Shown in pieces: positions 25,441-32,574 of a stretch of 33,459 nucleotides of DNA. The notes under the pieces are model-generated. The model was given only the letters and a program-made list of their open reading frames with translations. It was not told the origin of the DNA and did not search any database. The position numbers and the translations under genes were made by a program. The DNA is from JAYVJH01 sp043777595 (lineage in GTDB: Bacteria > Bacteroidota > Bacteroidia > Cytophagales > Spirosomataceae), in the NCBI GenBank assembly GCA_043777595.1, contig JAYWHT010000090.1:1-33459 (forward strand), read 5' to 3'. How positions within the stretch are numbered: position 1 is the stretch's first letter; each line of letters opens with the position of its first letter.

Positions 25441-25453
25441 CTTCAGCCAGTGG
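25434..25453. terminator. Hairpin at the end of the tandem repeats
   Basis: CCACTGGCT (25434-25442), a two-base spacer and AGCCAGTGG (25445-25453) form a perfect 9-bp inverted repeat about 50 bases after the helicase stop. The downstream sequence has only a short T-rich patch, so termination is plausible but not certain. The other two CCACTGG arms in the tandem repeat could pair with the same right arm. Confidence 0.5.
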
Positions 25454-25688
25454 AAGAAAGGGCTGTTTCTATCCAGTAGCCCACGTCCCCACACACTTGA
25501 AATAGAAATTTGCTCCGAAACCGCTAAAAATTCAGATAATTATCGAAATTTAATCAACTATACTAAAATCGCCGCTTGATTTGTGGCGGACTTCTGGTTT
25601 TGTATAATGTGTTTGTAATAAGCAGCGGCTCGCCATAGCGATTGGTACATCAACAAATAAGCACAATCTACTTAGATGGTGTTATTTT
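25454..25688. other. Intergenic remainder between the helicase and carB hairpins
   Basis: The gap between the helicase and carB is 345 bases. Apart from the tandem repeat and the two hairpins at its ends, I see no open reading frame with recognisable features, no tRNA-like fold and no promoter that I can support. GC-rich patches near 25570-25590 (GCCGCTTGATTTGTGGCGG) and 25622-25645 stand out from AT-rich surroundings. They might be remnants of a dispersed repeat, but that cannot be decided here. Confidence 0.4.
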
Positions 25689-25731
25689 ATAAAACTATTT
25701 GGTGCCGTTCGGCGGTACGAAACAGTTTTAT
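25689..25731 (-). terminator. Terminator-like hairpin overlapping the carB stop codon
   Basis: Two 19-base arms (25689-25707 and 25713-25731) are reverse complements except at three positions, with a five-base loop TTCGG on the plus strand. Read on the minus strand the stem begins inside the last codons of carB and is followed by a short T-containing stretch. It should end the carB transcript. The stem includes the carB stop codon at 25728-25730. Confidence 0.6.
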
Positions 25732-28571
25732 CGACTCAAATACAGATTACGTTCTGAGTATATTTTCTGAAAAAAGTCATCATTGAGGTCGTCAATAAAG
25801 TAAATGGCCTCCCCTGTAGATTTCATTTCTGGGCCGAGTTCTTTGTTTACATTCGGAAATTTATTGAACGAAAACACAGGAATTTTTATCGCCCAGCCTT
25901 TTTTAATTGGCTTAAAATCAATGTCTTTCACTTTTTTGTCGCCCAGCATAAACTTCGTGGCATAGTTTACATACGGTTCTTGGTATGCCTTACATATAAA
26001 CGGCACAGTGCGGCTGGCACGTGGATTGGCCTCAATGACATAAACCACGCCATTCTTGACCGCAAACTGAATATTGATAAGCCCCTTGACCTGCATTGCT
26101 TTGGCGATTTTGAGCGTGATTTCTTCAATTTGCCGAATCTCGTCGTCCGTCAAGTCAAATGGTGGTAGTGCAGCGTGCGAGTCGCCAGAATGAATGCCTG
26201 CTGGCTCGACGTGTTCCATGATACCAATAATATACGCATCTTCGCCGTCGCAGATGGCATCGGCCTCGGCCTCGATGGCATTTTCTAAGAAGTGGTCGAG
26301 CAAGATATTATTGCCCGGTATATCGTTTAAGATTTTGACTACGTGTTGTTCTAATTCTTGTTCGTTAATTACGATTTTCATACTCTGCCCACCCAATACA
26401 TAACTCGGGCGCACCAACAACGGGAAACCCAGTTCACGGCCCAGCTCGGCGGCGGCATCTGCCGAGCGCACAGTATCAAACTTTGGATATGGAATATTTA
26501 GGGTTTTTAAGAGTTCAGAAAAGCGGCCACGATCTTCGGCCAAATCAAGTGTATCGAAGCTACTACCTATGATTTTGATACCGTATTTGTGTAATTTTTC
26601 GGCAATTTTTAAGGCCGTTTGTCCACCCAACTGCACAATAACGCCTTCGGGTTTTTCGTGCATAATAATAGCGTGGACGTGTTCCCAGAACACTGGTTCA
26701 AAATAAAGTTTGTCGGCTACATCGGGGTCTGTCGAAACTGTCTCGGGGTTACAGTTTATCATAATGGTCTCATAGCCAGCTTCTTTGGCAGCCAGCACTC
26801 CATGCACACACGAATAGTCGAACTCTATACCCTGCCCTATGCGGTTGGGGCCTGAGCCAAGGACAACAATTTTTTTGCGGTCGCTCGCCATCGACTCGTT
26901 GTCTGGCTCGGCTTGCGAGACACTAAATGTCGAATAATAATAAGGCGTTTTGGCTTCAAACTCGGCAGCGCAAGTATCGACACACTTAAAAACCCGTTTG
27001 ACGTTCAAATCTTGCCGTAGCTGATATACCTTGCTTTCTTTGACACCCAACAAATGTGCAATCTGACGGTCGGCGTAGCCTTTTTGCTTTGCCATTAGGA
27101 GTAGTTCGGCAGGTAAGTCTTCGAGTTCGTGTTGTTGTATTTGTTTTTCTAATTCTAATAGTTCTTCAATTTGATGCAAAAACCAAGCGTCTATTTTGGT
27201 TAAGTTCTGAATCGTTTTAAAAGATAAGCCAATCTTGAAAGCATCATAAATATGAAACAGTCGATTCCAGCTTGGGTGTTTGAGGCTATGTTTGATGGCC
27301 TCAACGTTAGTCAGTTCTTTACCGTCTGCGCCGAGGCCATTACGGCCAATTTCGAGCGACTGGCAGGCTTTTTGTAACGCTTCTTGAAAATTGCGCCCTA
27401 TGCCCATAGCCTCACCAACCGACTTCATTTGTAAGCCCAGAGAGCGGTCTGCACCCTGAAACTTATCAAAATTCCAGCGAGGCACTTTTACAATCACATA
27501 GTCTATCGTAGGCTCAAAAAACGCTGACGTTGAGCCTGTTACTGGGTTTATAAGTTCGTCTAAATTAAAACCAATAGCCATTTTTGCCGAAATTTTAGCA
27601 ATCGGATAGCCCGTTGCTTTTGAGGCTAACGCCGACGAGCGGCTCACACGTGGATTGACTTCGATGACAATAATATCGTCAGTTTCTGGATTGACCGAAA
27701 ACTGGATATTACAGCCCCCCGCAAACTTACCAATAGCACCCATGACCTCTATGGCCAAGTCTCGCATTTTTTGATAGAGGGTATCGGGCAGGGTCATGGC
27801 GGGGGCTACGGTTACGCTGTCGCCTGTGTGTATGCCCATGGGGTCGAAGTTTTCGATAGAACACACAATGATAAAATTACCGTTATTGTCTCTCAATAAT
27901 TCCAACTCATATTCTTTCCAGCCCATCACACTCTGCTCTACCAATACCTCATGGACAGGCGAAGCAATAAGGCCATGTTGGAGCGCTTTGTCAAATTCTT
28001 CGGGAGTGTTTACAAAACCACCGCCTGTGCCACCCAGCGTATATGACGGGCGGATAACCAACGGAAAGCCTATTTCTTGCGCTATTTCTTTGCCCTCCAA
28101 AAACGACTTGGCTGTACGGCCTTTACAAACACCAGCCCCTAATTCAATCATTTTCAATCGAAATTTCTCACGGTCTTCGGTTGTTTCGATGGCCTTGATG
28201 TCCACACCGATTATCTGAACACCATATTTTTTCCAGATACCAGCTTTGTCGCAGTCGATGGCCAAATTTAAAGCAGTTTGGCCGCCCATTGTTGGCAAAA
28301 TGGCATTGATGGGTCGCCCTTCGGCTTGGTGTTTTTCTAAAATTTCGATAATAGATTTCTTTTCGAGCGGTTTTAGATACACAAAATCTGCATTGATGGG
28401 GTCGGTCATTATCGTTGCAGGATTTGAGTTGATGAGCGACACCTCTACGCCTTCTTCTCTGATAGAGCGGGCGGCTTGAGTACCAGCATAGTCAAACTCG
28501 CAGGCTTGACCAATGACAATCGGCCCAGAGCCGATAATAAGTACAGATTTGATGTTGGGGTTTTTAGGCAC
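25728..28571 (-). CDS. carB: Carbamoyl-phosphate synthase large chain, short form without the MGS domain
   Basis: This 947-residue large subunit makes carbamoyl phosphate for pyrimidine and arginine synthesis from bicarbonate, ammonia and two ATP. Both ATP-grasp halves are complete. The first begins VLIIGSGPIVIGQACEFDYA and includes VIRPSYTLGGTGGG and VIEVNPRVSRSSALASKATG. An oligomerisation-type helical region follows. The second half begins VVLGSGPNRIGQGIEFDYSC and includes LVRPSYVLGGQSM and VIEANPRASRTVPFICKA. The protein ends soon after the second half, so the C-terminal MGS-like domain that binds UMP, IMP and ornithine in the ~1070-residue E. coli enzyme is missing. Short CarB forms are known in Bacteroidetes, so this is not a truncation. 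Translation appears to begin at a GTG (28569-28571). carA is not in the window. Confidence 0.95.
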   Translation of the reverse strand: MPKNPNIKSVLIIGSGPIVIGQACEFDYAGTQAARSIREEGVEVSLINSNPATIMTDPINADFVYLKPLEKKSIIEILEKHQAEGRPINAILPTMGGQTALNLAIDCDKAGIWKKYGVQIIGVDIKAIETTEDREKFRLKMIELGAGVCKGRTAKSFLEGKEIAQEIGFPLVIRPSYTLGGTGGGFVNTPEEFDKALQHGLIASPVHEVLVEQSVMGWKEYELELLRDNNGNFIIVCSIENFDPMGIHTGDSVTVAPAMTLPDTLYQKMRDLAIEVMGAIGKFAGGCNIQFSVNPETDDIIVIEVNPRVSRSSALASKATGYPIAKISAKMAIGFNLDELINPVTGSTSAFFEPTIDYVIVKVPRWNFDKFQGADRSLGLQMKSVGEAMGIGRNFQEALQKACQSLEIGRNGLGADGKELTNVEAIKHSLKHPSWNRLFHIYDAFKIGLSFKTIQNLTKIDAWFLHQIEELLELEKQIQQHELEDLPAELLLMAKQKGYADRQIAHLLGVKESKVYQLRQDLNVKRVFKCVDTCAAEFEAKTPYYYSTFSVSQAEPDNESMASDRKKIVVLGSGPNRIGQGIEFDYSCVHGVLAAKEAGYETIMINCNPETVSTDPDVADKLYFEPVFWEHVHAIIMHEKPEGVIVQLGGQTALKIAEKLHKYGIKIIGSSFDTLDLAEDRGRFSELLKTLNIPYPKFDTVRSADAAAELGRELGFPLLVRPSYVLGGQSMKIVINEQELEQHVVKILNDIPGNNILLDHFLENAIEAEADAICDGEDAYIIGIMEHVEPAGIHSGDSHAALPPFDLTDDEIRQIEEITLKIAKAMQVKGLINIQFAVKNGVVYVIEANPRASRTVPFICKAYQEPYVNYATKFMLGDKKVKDIDFKPIKKGWAIKIPVFSFNKFPNVNKELGPEMKSTGEAIYFIDDLNDDFFQKIYSERNLYLSR

Positions 28572-28631
28572 AGTTATCTATAATAATATGGTGGTGTAGT
28601 AAGTTTATGACAGGCAGGTACAAAAATTTCA

Positions 28632-28639
28632 CAAAGTTA
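28632..28639 (-). promoter_or_regulatory. Candidate -7 promoter box for carB
   Basis: Read on the minus strand, 28639-28632 is TAACTTTG, an exact TAnnTTTG match, 60 bases before the carB GTG start. Transcription would begin near 28626. No clear -33 TTG is present. It faces the divergent pruA promoter about 100 bases away. Confidence 0.45.
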
Positions 28640-28735
28640 AGGTAACTATCGACTTTTGGAGTGGCTTTATTCAAAAAAATATTGTCGGGTTTGGTTTTTA
28701 GTCTAAAAAACGCTCCCTACTTAAAAAAAATGCAG

Positions 28736-28766
28736 TTTGAAAGACTATTTATCGTTCGTACATTTG
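28736..28766 (+). promoter_or_regulatory. Full Bacteroidetes promoter (-33 and -7) for pruA
   Basis: TTTG at 28736-28739, a 19-base spacer and TACATTTG at 28759-28766 match both parts of the Bacteroidetes promoter consensus (TTG/TTTG, N17-23, TAnnTTTG). The start of transcription would be near 28772, 19 bases before the ATG at 28791. This excludes the TTG at 28737 as the start of translation. Confidence 0.7.
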
Positions 28767-28790
28767 TCGAAACCATCACCCAATAAAACT

Positions 28791-30416
28791 ATGTCTTTCG
28801 GATTTTTTAATACCCCAGCCACCAAAAACGAACCAATCAAAAGCTATTCGGTTGGCTCTACTGAACGCACTACACTACAAACATCTCTGGCCGAAGCCCG
28901 TGCCAAGCAAATCAATTTGCCGATGTATATAGGTGCTAATCAAGTGTTTACAGATGACCAGCACGCCGTTTTGCCACCGCACGACCACCAACACATCTTG
29001 GGGCATTATTCAATGGGTGATGCCTCGCACGTAACACAGGCCATTGATGCGGCACTGGCCGCTCGGGAACAATGGGGTAATATGAGCTGGGAACACCGTG
29101 CGAGTATTTTCTTGAAAGCTGCCGACCTGTTGGCTGGCCCCTACCGCAACCAAATCAATGCCGCTACGATGTTGGGGCAATCTAAAAATGCGTACCAAGC
29201 CGAGATTGATGCCGCTTGCGAGATGATTGATTTTTTGAGGTTCAATGTCCAGTTTATGACCGAGATTTATAGCCAACAGCCTATATCGTCTGATGGCATC
29301 TGGAATCGGCTCGAATACCGCCCCTTGGAGGGTTTTATTTTTGCACTCACACCCTTTAACTTCACGGCTATTGCTGGCAACTTGCCTGCATCTGCGGCTC
29401 TGATGGGTAACGTAATTGTCTGGAAACCAGCACTTACACAGGCGTATTCTGCCGATGTACTGATGCGGGTTTTTAGAGAAGCTGGCCTACCCGATGGTGT
29501 CATTAACCTCATTCATGTGGACGGGCCTGTGGCTGGCGATGTTGTTTTCAGACACCGAGATTTTGCAGGTATTCACTTTACGGGCAGTACCAAAGTGTTT
29601 CAGCATATCTGGAAAACCATTGGCAATAACCTGAGTATCTATAAATCGTTTCCAAGAATTGTGGGTGAAACTGGTGGCAAAGATTTTGTGATGGCACATC
29701 ACTCGGCTCATGCCAAGGCGTTGGCTGTGGCACTCGTTCGGGGGGCGTTTGAGTACCAAGGTCAAAAATGCTCGGCGGCTTCACGTGCATACATTCCTCA
29801 AAACTTATGGGAAGATGTCAAAAATTATATGATTGCCGACCTCAAAACCATGAAAATGGGTGGCACAGAAGACTTTGGTAATTTTATAAATGCTGTGATT
29901 GACGAAAAATCGTTTGATAAAATTGCCGCCTACATCGACAACGCCAAAAACGACTCAAGTGTAACGATTGTAGCTGGTGGCAATTACGACAAATCGGTCG
30001 GTTATTTTGTAGAGCCTACCGTTATACTGACTACCAACCCACGATACACGACGATGTGCGAAGAGATATTTGGACCTGTGCTTACGATTTATGTTTATGA
30101 ACCAGACCAATTTGAGGCAACACTCAAACTCCTCGATAGCACCTCAGACTATGCCCTCACTGGTTCTATTTTTGCCCAAGACCGCTACGCTATCGAGCTG
30201 GTCACCAAGGCGTTGAGCAACGCCGCTGGCAATTTTTATATCAACGACAAACCCACAGGGGCAGTCGTTGGCCAGCAACCTTTTGGCGGTGCCAGAGGCT
30301 CAGGCACAAACGATAAAGCAGGCTCTGTACTAAACTTACTACGCTGGGTATCGCCCCGAACTATCAAAGAAACTTTTGTATCACCGACCGACTATCGCTA
30401 TCCGTTTTTGGGTTAA
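28791..30416 (+). CDS. pruA: L-glutamate gamma-semialdehyde (1-pyrroline-5-carboxylate) dehydrogenase
   Basis: This 541-residue aldehyde dehydrogenase is of the long bacterial/mitochondrial P5C dehydrogenase type, which oxidises glutamate semialdehyde to glutamate with NAD in proline and arginine breakdown. Recognisable parts are PLEGFIFALTPFNFTAIAGN (Asn of the active site), VIWKPA, the cofactor-binding HFTGSTKVF, VGETGGKDFV (general-base Glu), YQGQKCSAASRAY (catalytic Cys), EEIFGPVLT, and the C-terminal PFGGARGSGTNDKAG. The N-terminal region, including LPMYIGANQVFTDD and VLPPHDHQHILGHYS, is specific to this branch. The ATG at 28791 is set by the promoter. It is divergent from carB; no proline dehydrogenase gene is in the window. 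Confidence 0.95.
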   Translation: MSFGFFNTPATKNEPIKSYSVGSTERTTLQTSLAEARAKQINLPMYIGANQVFTDDQHAVLPPHDHQHILGHYSMGDASHVTQAIDAALAAREQWGNMSWEHRASIFLKAADLLAGPYRNQINAATMLGQSKNAYQAEIDAACEMIDFLRFNVQFMTEIYSQQPISSDGIWNRLEYRPLEGFIFALTPFNFTAIAGNLPASAALMGNVIVWKPALTQAYSADVLMRVFREAGLPDGVINLIHVDGPVAGDVVFRHRDFAGIHFTGSTKVFQHIWKTIGNNLSIYKSFPRIVGETGGKDFVMAHHSAHAKALAVALVRGAFEYQGQKCSAASRAYIPQNLWEDVKNYMIADLKTMKMGGTEDFGNFINAVIDEKSFDKIAAYIDNAKNDSSVTIVAGGNYDKSVGYFVEPTVILTTNPRYTTMCEEIFGPVLTIYVYEPDQFEATLKLLDSTSDYALTGSIFAQDRYAIELVTKALSNAAGNFYINDKPTGAVVGQQPFGGARGSGTNDKAGSVLNLLRWVSPRTIKETFVSPTDYRYPFLG

Positions 30417-30441
30417 AGATTACTTCTATCGTTAAGTAGTC

Positions 30442-30470
30442 TTGAAAATAAACCAAAAAATGTAAGTTTG
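30442..30470 (+). promoter_or_regulatory. Full Bacteroidetes promoter for the restriction-modification gene
   Basis: TTG at 30442-30444, an 18-base spacer and TAAGTTTG at 30463-30470 followed by C match the -33 and TAnnTTTGC -7 elements. Transcription would begin near 30477, giving a leader of about 15 bases to the ATG at 30492. A TTG at 30468 lies inside the -7 box and so cannot be the start of translation. Confidence 0.7.
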
Positions 30471-30491
30471 CATATCAATTTTAACAAACAA

Positions 30492-32534
30492 ATGGCACAA
30501 TCTATTGAACCTAATATTGCAGATTTAGCAAACGGCTGGCTGAAATCATATAAATTACCCTACAAATTAGAACAAGAATCTGTAAATACAGAAATAGACA
30601 AAGCTCTTGCTGATTATTATTCAAAAAATGGTGGCGTAGGCGGAAATCGTGTAGATGCCAAAATATTGTTGCAAGACAAAAATTTAGCTTATTATCCTAT
30701 TTTGATTGAGTACAAAGGCTACAAAGATAGCCTCGTAAAACTTGATGCTAACAGCCAAGTAGAAAACCGAACTGCTAAAAATGAGGCACATTTCAAAAAC
30801 ATCAATGCCTTTGCTGTAAACGGTGCCGTACATTATGCCAATGCGGTGCTGCATCATACGAGTTATACTGATATTATCGCAATCGGTATGACTGGCTATA
30901 AAGACGAAGCTGGAAAAGTTCACCACAAAATAGGTGTCTATTATGTTGCTAAAAGCAACTTTGGTGCTGGGCAAAAAGTGGGCGAGTTTACAGATTTTTC
31001 GTTTCTGAAAAAAGAAAACTTTGATGCCTTTATTGAGAAAGTAAAGACTTTACACCTCTCACAAGAAGAAATTGACCAATTAAAGGAGCAACGAGAGCAA
31101 GAAATTGATGCCAGTTTACGGAAACTAAACCATGATATTTACCAAAATGAAAAAGGGCTGGGCGAAAACGACCGTGTGTATTTGGTGGCGGCTTCTATTA
31201 TTGCTACGCTTGGAGTGCCTAATAAAGTGCCTGTGCTTGATAAAAGTGATTTGAAATCACAAACATTTATTGGCGGACGAGATGGCGATATTTTAATCAA
31301 TCGAATTACTGCTTTTTTGAACGAAAAAGGTATTCCACAAGAAAAGAAAGACTTAATTTTAAGAACATTATCTAACACACTTTTAACCGAAAACATCAAT
31401 AAGGTTCAAGATGGAGAAAGCCAATTGAAAAGGGTTTTTACCAAAATCGTAGATGATTTAGGGATTTATTACAAAATAGGTCTGACAACTGATTTTACAG
31501 GAAAACTCTTTAATGAAATGTACGGCTGGCTCGGTTTTAGTCAAGATAGCCTCAACGATGTAGTGCTTACGCCCTCTTATGTGGCTACGCTGTTGGCAAA
31601 ATTGGCAAGGGTAAACAAAGATTCTTATGTATGGGATTTTGCCACAGGCTCGGCAGGTTTGTTGGTGGCGGCCATGAACGAAATGCTCAACGATGCCAAA
31701 AATACCATCACCTCGCCTGAAGAATTGACACAAAAAGAGATAAAAATAAAAGCAGAACAATTACTCGGCTTAGAGTTGCTGTCAAGTGTGTATATGTTGG
31801 CGATTTTGAATATGATTTTGATGGGCGACGGTAGCTCTAATATCATAAACAAAGACTCGCTTAGAGATTTTGATGGAAATTATGGCTTTGGCAAAACCGA
31901 TAGCAAATTTCCGGCCGATGCCTTTATACTTAATCCACCGTATTCTGCACCTGGCAACGGTATGAACTTTGTAGCAAAAGCCTTATCGATGATGAACAAA
32001 GGCTATGCCGCTATTATTATTCAGAACTCGGCAGGTAGTGGCAAAGCCAGAGAATACACCAAAAGAATACTCGAAAAACATACCCTCGTGGCAAGTATCA
32101 AAATGCCCATTGATATTTTTATTGGCAAAAGCAGCGTACAGACCAACGTTTATGTGTTTAAGGTAAACGAAAAACACCACAAAGACGAAATGGTGAAGTT
32201 TATAGATTTTTCGGACGATGGCTATACCCGTACCAGCCGCAAAAAAGCCAGCAATAACCTCAAAGACACCAACCAAGCCAAAGAACGCTACGAAGAACTC
32301 ATAAACTTGGCACGTTTTGGCAAAAGTAAACTCAAAATCTTTACCGAAAAAGACTATTACGAAGGCACTATTGACCCACAAAATGGGGGAGATTGGAACC
32401 AAACAGCACCCATAGACACCAAACCAACGCTTGCCGATTTCAAAAAAACCGTAAGCGACTATTTGGCGTGGGAAGTCTCTACAATCTTAAAACAAAACAC
32501 TGAAAGTCTGGGCGGCACCCCGCTGGGAAAGTAG
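30492..32534 (+). CDS. Fused PD-(D/E)XK nuclease and HsdM-type adenine methylase (BcgI-A-like)
   Basis: This 680-residue protein combines restriction and modification activities. Residues ~40-80 have a PD-(D/E)XK core: NRVDAKIL (D55) and, 18 residues on, LIEYKGY (E73, K75). A helical region (~190-330) leads into an N6-adenine methylase: the AdoMet-binding motif I is DFATGSAG (382-389) and the catalytic motif IV is NPPY (481-484). This order is like the A subunit of the type IIB enzyme BcgI, which needs a separate specificity subunit but no HsdR translocase. No HsdR is visible in this window. The start is fixed by the promoter just upstream. The stop codon TAG at 32532 directly follows the heptamer GGGAAAG and a stem-loop, and the specificity region continues in the -1 frame, so a longer fusion is probably made. 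Confidence 0.85.
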   Translation: MAQSIEPNIADLANGWLKSYKLPYKLEQESVNTEIDKALADYYSKNGGVGGNRVDAKILLQDKNLAYYPILIEYKGYKDSLVKLDANSQVENRTAKNEAHFKNINAFAVNGAVHYANAVLHHTSYTDIIAIGMTGYKDEAGKVHHKIGVYYVAKSNFGAGQKVGEFTDFSFLKKENFDAFIEKVKTLHLSQEEIDQLKEQREQEIDASLRKLNHDIYQNEKGLGENDRVYLVAASIIATLGVPNKVPVLDKSDLKSQTFIGGRDGDILINRITAFLNEKGIPQEKKDLILRTLSNTLLTENINKVQDGESQLKRVFTKIVDDLGIYYKIGLTTDFTGKLFNEMYGWLGFSQDSLNDVVLTPSYVATLLAKLARVNKDSYVWDFATGSAGLLVAAMNEMLNDAKNTITSPEELTQKEIKIKAEQLLGLELLSSVYMLAILNMILMGDGSSNIINKDSLRDFDGNYGFGKTDSKFPADAFILNPPYSAPGNGMNFVAKALSMMNKGYAAIIIQNSAGSGKAREYTKRILEKHTLVASIKMPIDIFIGKSSVQTNVYVFKVNEKHHKDEMVKFIDFSDDGYTRTSRKKASNNLKDTNQAKERYEELINLARFGKSKLKIFTEKDYYEGTIDPQNGGDWNQTAPIDTKPTLADFKKTVSDYLAWEVSTILKQNTESLGGTPLGK

Positions 32535-32574
32535 ATGCCCCATTCAATGAAAAACTAAAAAACGTTGAGTGGGG
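32525..32574 (+). promoter_or_regulatory. Candidate programmed -1 ribosomal frameshift signal
   Basis: The zero frame reads CTG GGA AAG TAG, so GGGAAAG (32525-32531) is in the X XXY YYZ phase and lies directly before the stop. After a six-base spacer (TAGATG), bases 32538-32549 pair with 32563-32574 in a 12-bp stem (ten Watson-Crick and two G-U pairs). The loop is 13 bases, almost all A. A -1 slip gives GGG AAA GTA GAT and enters the specificity frame. The same heptamer is the slip site of the lambda G/GT tail proteins. Whether it works here is inference. Confidence 0.65.

Noticed and set aside
25396..25453. CRISPR array
   Set aside because: The 15-bp units are directly adjacent with no spacers and no cas genes are present; it is a simple tandem repeat.
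25261..25494. Minus-strand reading frame over the end of the helicase gene and the tandem repeat
   Set aside because: Its repeated KPVAIQ-like residues are only the translation of the 15-bp DNA repeat; no domain or start signal supports a gene.
25728..28571. Truncated carB pseudogene
   Set aside because: Both ATP-grasp halves and their motifs are complete, and short CarB forms without the MGS domain are known in Bacteroidetes.
32535..32558. Stop-start TAGATG as reinitiation site for the specificity subunit
   Set aside because: The ATG at 32535 and the one at 32547 are both in the methylase frame and reach a TAA after a few codons. Neither enters the specificity frame, so ordinary reinitiation cannot produce it.
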